Translations under genes and position numbers: made by a program
Assembly: GCA_027596035.1 (NCBI GenBank)
Contig: JADGJA010000259.1
Location: 1-27,203 of the forward strand
Source: Thoreauomyces humboldtii
Taxonomy: Eukaryota > Chytridiomycota > Chytridiomycetes > Spizellomycetales > Powellomycetaceae
Reading direction: 5' to 3'
DNA length: 27,203 nucleotides
The notes under the pieces: model-generated
The model's input: only the letters and a program-made list of their open reading frames with translations
The model's database searches: none
What the model was told of the DNA's origin: nothing
In this document: piece after piece, positions 20,537 to 27,203 of the stretch
How the letters are laid out: every line of letters starts with the position of its first letter
Numbering within the stretch: position 1 is the first letter of the stretch

Positions 20537-22074
20537 TCAACGGCGCGAGCGATGGCTTGAGCGGTGTGGCGAACGGGAACGGGAACGGGAACGGTCGTGA
20601 CGCCGGCGACGCTCGCGGTTCTCGTCGTGGTGGTCATGGCGGCGACGCTTCTCACGACATGGTTCGTGGTTCTCCTCGTCATGGCTTCGGCTCCGCTTCT
20701 TGGTGCCGGCCGGAATGGCGTTCTCGTCTTTCAGGTCCTTGAGGATCTTCTCCAGCTCTGCTGTCTTGATGGCAGCCCTCAGATCCTTCTGTCGGATCTC
20801 ATGCGCCTTGATGGACGCCTCCGACAGCCTTATCTGCCTTTCGCGGAGAGCTATTTCCGCGTCGGCTTGCGCAGTCGCCGTCAACGTCGCTGCAAGGGCA
20901 CATTCAGCTGGGGTCCTGGTGGGTACCCCCCTCTTCAGATCTTCGAATCTGGCCATGGTCTCATCCAGCATCCCTGAGTCTTCCCCAAGGAGCAGCGCCA
21001 GCGCCAAAGCGTCGTTGATGAAGCGGCTCAAAAACTCATCCGGCAGACGTTTGCCAAGCTCGAGGATTCTCCGGTGGCGATCGTGGGCGATGTCATTGCG
21101 GCTTTTGCGCAGACGATGGAAGAGACAGCTATGTCAAGTTACACGTAAGTCTGGGACTTCAGTACTTCTAAGAATCAGATCTCACTTACGAGGGATTGAA
21201 TTTATAAGGGCCGCTAAAAAGGCTAGCCTCTTCGGCAGCGACAAGACAATCGACGTGGTCGGTCAAGAACCACATAAGCTCCGCCGTGTCCCATTCCTCG
21301 AAGTTTCGGGTAATAGGAGGCTGATTTGTTGATTAATTTTGACATCCTTACTGACCATGAAATCTTAGTGCTCTTACGTGGCGAGCCGACGCGTTTCGCT
21401 TATCGGCAAATCTCTGTCGGACAGTCTCGTTGAGGATATTCTGATGTGCGCGAATAAAACCGGAGGCTGCCATGTTGATGGCCAGCAAAGTGTCTTCAAC
21501 GAGACTTGCGGCATCCTCTCTCGATACCCTTATGGCCTCAAGGGCCGGAGAACGGGTGTTGCTGTTGTTGTTGTTGCTGCTGTGGTTGTTGCTGTTGATG
21601 TTGTTATGGTTGCTGTCCACCAGGATGTTGCTGCCGACAGCGCGGCGGACGCGGACGCTGACGGCCCTCTTGTTGCAGGCATTCTTGAGCTTCTCTCGCT
21701 GCTCCGCGCGATCCTAAATCCAATACGCCTTAGGTGCCGACCTTTATGCTAGAGTTGTATCTACCGCCTTATACCTTCGTCTGATCGGCCAGCTGCTGAC
21801 CAAGTTGATCCCATTTCATGTCTAGGGCAGTTGCTGCGCCAGAACTTGCCCGTGATCGAGTCTCCAGAATCGCATTCAGGACGACCTTCAGGAAGCGGTC
21901 GGCAATGGGTTTGGCTGGCCAAGAGTAGCCGCGGGATGCGATTTTTCGATCAGCATCGTCGGAAAGAAGCCGCATCATGGTAGGGAGCTCGCCGGGATCG
22001 CCATGTTGCGGAGGATTCTGGAAGTGAAAAACCACTCGCGATTCTACCCAGGCGAGAAACGACAGGTCCGGCAT
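20537..22074 (-). CDS. HEPN-motif protein with asparagine tract and C-terminal RS-rich tail
   Basis: Exons on the minus strand are 22074-21775, 21713-21378, 21320-21190 and 21128-20537. The introns are 61, 57 and 61 nt and all phases fit, giving 452 residues. I do not recognise a named family. Residues 1-100 (MPDLSFLAWVESRVVFHF...) are globular-looking. An Asn/Ser tract encoded by a CAA/CAG-type repeat lies at about 136-154. Helical sequence follows. Exon 4 begins with CLFHRLRKSRNDIAHDRHRR, in which Arg266-Asn267-x3-His271 exactly fits the HEPN RNase consensus. A long helix (about 305-380) follows. The tail from about residue 400 is rich in Arg, Ser, His, Asp and Glu and ends in RSRSRSRSPHRSSHRSRR, like splicing-factor RS domains. 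A nuclear RNA-processing or RNA-cleaving role is an inference from the motif and tail. ATG 22074 is the start of the open frame with a reasonable context. Confidence 0.75.
21543..21610. repeat. CAA/CAG-type trinucleotide tract inside the RS-tailed HEPN gene
   Basis: On the minus strand this is a run of CAA, CAG and CAC-like triplets with interruptions. The annotated frame reads it mostly as Asn and Ser. The neighbouring frame would read mostly Gln but is closed by a TAA just upstream. Such tracts are prone to length change. Confidence 0.75.
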
Positions 22075-22621
22075 CTTGGATTTCTAGAGTTTCCGGATTC
22101 GTTAACTCTAATGTTTTTCGAGAGACCTACTCGGACCGGCTGAAGACATACTGGTGATGAATGCTTGAAGGGGAGGGATGATTCAATGGTTGCTGATAGA
22201 GGTTTCTTTCTCTTCCTCTTTCCTTGGATGCCGTAGGCGATAATCAAGTGCTCGACAAGATGGGGAAACGGAAACGAGAAGGATGCGCAGCCGCGATGAG
22301 AGTCGTCGTGCGTCGTGCGCAGCCGTTTTTCGCTGTCGATCGGTTGGAGGGGGGGTCGTAAGCCGTGCATCTCCGACTTCGACCTTCTCTTCCTCGGACC
22401 GTTTTCCGAGGTAAACAGTGGCATTCTTGAACGGAATCCTACGAAAGAAAGTAACGATTAATCTGCTCTTTGGTATCAGGTACTCGGAAACACTCGTGCT
22501 TAGCGATTCTCCATCTCTTCGCCCAGATCCGTATCGTCGGTGCGGTCCGCTCAGTTCCAGTTGAAAGCTGCTCCTCGTTGCGGTCAACGCACAGACCTGA
22601 CACTTGCAACAACAAAGCGCC

Positions 22622-22697
22622 TCTTGCCGTTGAGTGGTCCGACCCTCGGGCCGCCTCCTGTGGCCACCGCGCCGAGGGTCCCCTCCTCAACGGTCTT
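22622..22697. repeat. 76-nt palindromic element, copy 1
   Basis: This copy is identical to 22765-22840 except for one C/T difference. The outer arms CCGTTGAG (22627-22634) and CTCAACGG (22686-22693) are perfect inverted repeats. Inside them GACCCTCGG and CCGAGGGTC form a second 9-bp stem. The unit can fold into a two-stem hairpin, as expected of a MITE-like or structured-RNA element. Confidence 0.85.
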
Positions 22698-22764
22698 CAG
22701 AGGAGGGGTGTAGAACGACTTCCCCCAAGCTCCTCATTGCGCTCAGAAATCTCAGCATAGGTCG

Positions 22765-22840
22765 TCTTGCCGTTGAGTGGTTCGACCCTCGGGCCGCCTC
22801 CTGTGGCCACCGCGCCGAGGGTCCCCTCCTCAACGGTCTT
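22765..22840. repeat. 76-nt palindromic element, copy 2
   Basis: This is the second, direct-oriented copy, 143 nt downstream of the first, with the same nested inverted repeats. The 67 nt between the copies show no internal relation. Near identity against diverged surroundings suggests recent duplication or constraint. Confidence 0.85.
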
Positions 22841-23591
22841 TCAGGTGCGGGAAGGGGAATTGGCAATTTGAATTGTGTGCCCCGAATAGTAAATTCACAG
22901 TCTTGTTTTTTTTCAGGACGCAGAATACCGAAAGAGTCTTGAAAAGGCGAAGCGCGGTCGACCTGAGGTCTGGGAGCGCGGCGTTTCAGATGGAAGTCGA
23001 CCACTCTGCGAGCGCATCTTGTTTCGCCGACGGATCCATGTGCGGCAACATCCGCTTGATCTTCGGAAACGATCCTATTCTTGACCGAAAGCCACTTCTT
23101 TCTTGATGATATCACCGATCTGTGATCTTGTGAATTCATGCCCCTTGCATCTGGCATCGTGACTTATTCGCGTCTACCATTTGTCGGTTTCCCAGAATCG
23201 AAATCAAGCTCCGCTGGCTCGAACGAGTTCGTCCAATGTCAGGACTGAAGCTTTGGACGAAAGCTATGTCCGAAAGTCAGGATTCTTTAGCCCGGGTATG
23301 CCATATTTGAGTCGCAAAAGAATTCATTGGGCCGTCGCAAGTTGTTCTGATCCGAGAATGGGCCCAGAGCGTCGTCAAGCCCGCTCGCTGTACTTGGAGC
23401 GCCGCAAGACCTTTTCAGCGTTTCGTCAGGTCGAGGTCTGCGATCGTCTCAGACGGGTCACCGACTCTTCGATTCACGTGGTCGCCGTACGTTTCTTTCA
23501 TCCGCGATTGTCTTGCAGAAGCTGTCGGAAGGCTTATAACGGCGAATCAAACCTTGGAGGACGATTCAAGAGTCTGCTTTGCTAGGCACAA

Positions 23592-24062
23592 GACACGCTG
23601 GTAGCTTGATGATCACCGAAGGGATGCGCCGTCGCAATACCAGACGCGAACTCACTTTTTTGATTGCCTGCCGAGACTGAAGGAAACCCTTGGAACCATG
23701 AGGACATCTAGCGCTGCGACGACGATTAGTGGTGCTTATGTGAGTAGAGAGGAAACGTGCAAATAGTTCCGTCGACTAGCATCGTCACCACTGTTATGCT
23801 AATGCTTTCCTGTCACGGGGAGAGACACGGATGACATCTTCTCCGGTGCTCAATTGCCGTGCTCAATTGCACGAATTCAATTCGAATTTTTTTTTGATTG
23901 CCTGCACACGCGGAAGGATGATTTGGAGCAATGTACGTACGCGACGAGGACATACAAAACGCCTTTTTGGCTACGGACGAGACGCGCAGGTAGTTTGATC
24001 AAAGATGAAGGCGTGCGCTGTTACCGTACCCAGCTTACATGCGCCCTTTTTTTGCTTTCAGA
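23592..24062. repeat. Diverged direct duplication (about 80 nt, 389 nt apart)
   Basis: A segment at about 23592-23672 (GACACGCTGGTAGCTTGAT onward, ending in a T-run) resembles 23981-24060 (GACGCGCAGGTAGTTTGAT onward, also ending in a T-run). A GATTGCCTGC word also recurs near each copy. The match is judged by eye and contains many substitutions. It probably marks an old tandem duplication. Confidence 0.4.
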
Positions 24063-24775
24063 GGCTATCTAATATCTTGGACCGACGAATAGACGTCAGG
24101 AGGATGATTAGTGGGTATTGATTGACTAGGGATAGCTTCCTGTTCCGGACGGAAACCCATCGTCGCAGCTGCGCTGCCCCAACGGGTACGGTGACAGGAT
24201 GCTCCCATCCATGAACCAAAGGGCCTAGAACTTCTCTCTTAACAATACCTGCTGATCAATATGGTAATGTCTGTTCGGGGATCTGAGGCTGGCTTTAATT
24301 GAGCATTTGCTTTTATTGAGTTTATCCCCTCGGGTGTCCTGCGGGTGTCATCTAAGAATTGAACCATTTGCCGCACGCAGTGCGATCCTTATTTTCGCAA
24401 CACATCTATGTATAAGTCAAGAGCTACACAGCATCTCGGATGAGTGACAGTGAGCTCTACCCAGAGTGTTTGTGAAAGGGGGCATACATGGGTACTAGCT
24501 GCGTGGTAAAGCGCCCGGATTCAAAAATTCATTTCCATTGAGCCGGCATAAGGTATGTATCGCGAAGCATAGACGGATCGATATATGTTGTACTCGTCCT
24601 CATGGTGTCCCAAATCTGAAAAGTGAACAATAAGGTTAATAGAAGTTTGCAAAGTTCACCATCCCCAGCCATCGCAGCAGGAACCATATACGTCCATGAA
24701 GGAGGCAACTAACCGGATGGAGGGTCACGTGAGCGGCGGGGATATGCAAGGTCGAGGAGGTTTGGATGTAAAATT

Positions 24776-25740
24776 TCAACTCTCTGAGGTTCCGAGTCGC
24801 CGCCCATGTCGCAAACTCACCTTGTTCGGCGCATAAGCTTTAGATGATTGGCCGAAACATCGCCGGAAAGGTATTATCCAATGCTGTATTGTCCGGTGCT
24901 GTAACAAGATGACGGGCGTTAGATCGGCCAGTTGCACATCCACAGGATTAAGCATAGCCCGCGGGTGGGCGCGCACATGCAAGCATACCTTGCATGAGGT
25001 TAACAGAGAAGCAACCACAAGCAGTCCACTGCTCGCCATCACAACCCCATCCCTAACAGGGGGGAAGCAAGCGCCATCACATCCTTGTAGGCTTAAGGTG
25101 GAAGGCCCTACGACAAGGAAGGAAAGAAAATACAAGTTAGGTGATGCGCGACGAAGTGTTGATGGCTGATAAGTCTATGCAACTACACAAGTGACGGCTC
25201 ACGTACTGTTGCGCGACGACGTTCATGGCGAGTCCGTTGACGAGGTTGTTTCACGGTGAGCTTGACGTGTGCTGAGGACGAGAAAGTAAGGACCAGAATC
25301 GCTATGAGACGAGCGCAGGAGATATGCTTTGCGGAATGGGAGGGGTACCCGCTTATTGTGAAACTCTGAAGTAAGGAGAAAAAATAAGTTAGCAACCAGG
25401 AGTCAGCTTGCAGAATGCTCGAGGTGGCGATACCAGCGTCTGGATTGTGGCATCAAAAACCCAGCCGGCACGAAACAAGATTCCTCTGGATGCTGTGACA
25501 AGAAAGAGAGACATTAGACCCGCCTTTCTGGCTTTCGCATGATCGGGCATACCTCGCGCAGAGTCACAGCGAGCGTCACAAGCTCCCGAGTCTTGGGCCT
25601 CGGAAGTGCATGTTTCTTGAGGCAGCGCAGGCAGTGTAAACTTCCACCACTTTGAGCGCTTGCATTGTGGCCCACCAAGAACCACAAGCAGGCTACTCGC
25701 GGGCCATCACAACCACTCCCTAACAGGTGGAAGCTGGTAC
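24776..25740 (-). pseudogene. Duplicated exon-intron-like modules, decayed
   Basis: Two minus-strand modules share the same layout. Each has a CCTGTTAGGG..GTTGTGATGG block, then a TGCTTGTGGTT block, then a GTATGC donor. Each then has a branch site in a GGC..TCTAAYG context, and an acceptor TTGTYACAG followed by CAYC. In the right module the donor is near 25552 and the acceptor near 25491; in the left module they are near 24987 and 24899. Additional branch/acceptor pairs (CTAACTT followed by a pyrimidine tract and AG) lie near 25384 and 25108. No combination I tried gives one long open frame. This looks like a tandemly duplicated spliced gene or noncoding transcript that has decayed. Confidence 0.4.
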
Positions 25741-25880
25741 AGCGCAGGGCCTACACACCCAATCCCTAACAGGGGAGGAGCTGCTGCGACACTCATGCCA
25801 TCAGAACCACTCCCTAACAGGGGGGAACCTGCTGCAAACAAAGGCCATTCACAATCAGCCCTAACAGGGTGAGAGCTGGT
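25703..25880. repeat. 46-48 bp tandem repeat, four units, core CCCTAACAGG
   Basis: The core CCCTAACAGG occurs at 25718, 25764, 25812 and 25859, spaced 46, 48 and 47 nt. Each core is preceded by a variable CATCACAACCACT-like word and mostly followed by a GGGGAGCTGCTGC-like word. A fifth isolated core lies at 25051. CCCT and AGGG around AAC can pair as a tiny hairpin. The intervening sequence is itself partly conserved. Confidence 0.8.
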
Positions 25881-25941
25881 GCCGAATACCCGTCAGGCAC
25901 AGCGCTGGAATCCATCGCTGCTGTACAGGATCGCACCCAGA

Positions 25942-26065
25942 GCGTGGAATACTCCAGGTTACAGCATACTTCATGTACACTGTAGCCTCTGGGCGTGGAA
26001 TACCCGAGGAGCGTTGAGCAACATCCTAAGAGGCTCCTCGGAGGGTCTACAGTGTAGCCTCCGAG
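25942..26065. repeat. Short direct and inverted repeats with a perfect hairpin
   Basis: GCGTGGAATAC occurs at 25942 and 25993. A near-palindromic ACACTGTAGCCTC / CTACAGTGTAGCCTC pair lies at 25977 and 26047. The arms CTCGGAGG (26037-26044) and CCTCCGAG (26058-26065) form an 8-bp stem, with an inner CTAC/GTAG stem around AGT. The function is unknown. It adjoins the 46-48 bp repeat array. Confidence 0.6.
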
Positions 26066-26789
26066 ACGGCATTCATCTACACTGCCTGCCTCCTGTCATC
26101 CGGGAAGCTCCGTTGGGCTAGTCGACCCTACGGACGGCAACGATAGAAGAAGAACACTTGTTCGTTGATACTCCATGGACCGGTCCCAGCCGACAAGCAA
26201 CTGGCCGACGAGCCACTTCCATAGAAAGAGAAACCAAAGCTTACTTGTGGCCGCGCGACCGACTTCATGACGAGCCCCGCTCATGCGTTCGCCTCGAAGT
26301 TGAGCGGGAAGGGTCCTGTTTGTGAAGTAGGAAAAGATGGGAATGTCAACGTATTGGGCGGCGGAGATGGGCTGCGCAGCGTGCACTTCGGCGACGACAT
26401 GAACAAGACCGTAAACCGGTCTCCATGTTAGAACGCACCCTCTCGTCTTTTGCAATCAATCTGGGAGTGAAAATGAGTGGCCGCAACCACAGAGAGTCAG
26501 TGTTGCGATGGGGAAGCCAATTGCTCAAGATCGCGACATTAACCAGGGGTCGGCATATTAATACCATGGAGCGATCCACCCAGCTTCTCGCAGCTGGTAT
26601 GTAGCCGTGTCGCTGTGAGAGAGATGTAGAAGAACGGTAGATAAGTTAGCGAAGGTTCTGCGATGATGCCGTGCGCAGCTACAGTGGCAGGAGGAGATCG
26701 GGGGATCGCAGGAGGCCCAGCGGAGGGCAGGAAGGAAGCAAAGGGTAGGGCGCAGGTAGTGGCGAGAGCAGCACAGGAGTGAGATTTAA

Positions 26790-26991
26790 CATACCTGGGA
26801 GCCATCCGTGGTCGGATGGTGTTGGCTTGGACTTCGGAGATGATGAGATGGGGCGGGGGAGTAAGGCCGGTCTACTCGCTTTAAAAGGCCTGCAGGTTTT
26901 GGACAGCCTTCGCGACCTGCAGGGCTGCCTACCTCTCTTGAGTCTCTTCGCCAGTGCGGGCATCAGTAATCCGAAGGTCATCCCACTCCAT
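26790..26991 (-). pseudogene. Stop-interrupted protein-like frame
   Basis: From ATG 26991 the minus strand encodes MEWDDLRITDARTGEETQE. After TAG, TAA and TAG codons the same frame still reads like protein (AALQVAKAVQNLQAF, then TGLTPPPHLIISEVQANTI) up to a good donor, CAG/gtatgt, at about 26790. A matching acceptor with a GCTAACTT branch site lies near 26613. All three stops could arise from CAG or CAA by C-to-T change. I read it as a decayed, once-spliced gene or mobile-element frame. No family was recognised. Confidence 0.4.
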
Positions 26992-27006
26992 GGAGAAGTA
27001 GGATAG

Positions 27007-27203
27007 ATTATTTAACATGGTGCATGGGCATTGTATCAGGATAAGAGGACATGAGAAATAGAAGGTGATGCAATCCAATACGATTTGGAGTGCGGGAGTG
27101 TGCGAGCGCGGTCATCCAGACCTCATCAGCTCCCACAGTAGCAGTATCTGGGGCACTCCATCGGAACCCCTTCACGCCCCGCCACCTCCTCCTCCTCCTC
27201 CTC
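27007..27203. other. Right window edge, no gene; ends in CCT repeat
   Basis: No supported feature is present. The last 19 nt are CTC/CCT triplets cut by the window end, so the repeat's full length is unknown. Confidence 0.6.

Larger units (their letters stand above)
22075..24700. other. Gene-poor, repeat-containing region
   Basis: Open frames up to about 130 codons occur, but none has a recognised domain or clear splice pattern. The region carries a duplicated palindromic element at 22622-22840 and a diverged duplication at about 23592-24060. At 22150-22450 sequence upstream of the HEPN/RS gene may include its promoter. No tRNA or rRNA gene was found. Confidence 0.5.

Noticed and set aside
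24500..24545. tRNA/SINE-like string (GTGGTAAAGCGCCCGGATTCAAAAATTC)
   Set aside because: The A-box-like and B-box-like parts are too close together and no cloverleaf can be drawn.
25703..25880. CRISPR array
   Set aside because: Eukaryotic context, short imperfect repeats, partly conserved spacers and no cas genes. It is a minisatellite.

Overview
This is a stretch of fungal nuclear DNA, most likely from a basidiomycete. The genes are GC-rich and split by short GT..AG introns of about 57-123 nt. They encode typical fungal proteins: a Cyk3-like transglutaminase, a TMEM16/Ist2-like anoctamin, an RMA1/RNF5-type RING E3 ligase and a fungal type III polyketide synthase. The species cannot be named from the sequence alone. 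Exon boundaries were read by hand from splice signals and checked by reading-frame phase.

Layout. 1-1000: low-complexity window edge, then a decayed Ty3/gypsy pol fragment with an integrase H2C2 zinc finger. 1000-2320: no gene seen. 2416-3843 (+): three-exon type III polyketide synthase. 3844-6400: no convincing gene. 6506-7315 (+): unknown basic-tailed protein whose 3' end is tandemly duplicated and decayed at about 7405-7706. 7710-10011: repeats and G-rich DNA, no gene. 10012-12438 (+): proline-rich Cyk3-like protein with one in-frame intron. 12439-13473: spacer holding a perfect 13-bp minisatellite. 13474-14880 (-): protein with a HEPN-type R-H-x3-H motif, either spliced or frameshifted. 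15414-16754 (+): five-exon RING E3 ligase. 17112-19469 (-): three-exon anoctamin, convergent with the RING gene. 20537-22074 (-): four-exon protein with a HEPN-type R-N-x3-H motif and a C-terminal arginine/serine-rich tail. 22100-27203: gene-poor and repeat-rich, with a duplicated 76-nt palindromic element, a 46-48 bp minisatellite, duplicated intron-like modules and a stop-interrupted reading frame, all suggesting decayed duplicated or mobile sequence.

The housekeeping genes act in separate cellular processes: cytokinesis, ER-associated ubiquitination and membrane lipid/ion transport. There is no evidence that they form a cluster. The polyketide synthase stands alone, with no tailoring enzymes seen beside it. 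The least explained content is the two same-strand HEPN-motif genes, 5.7 kb apart, next to decayed mobile or repeat DNA. Whether they are RNases, RNA-binding proteins or former defence genes cannot be decided from sequence alone.
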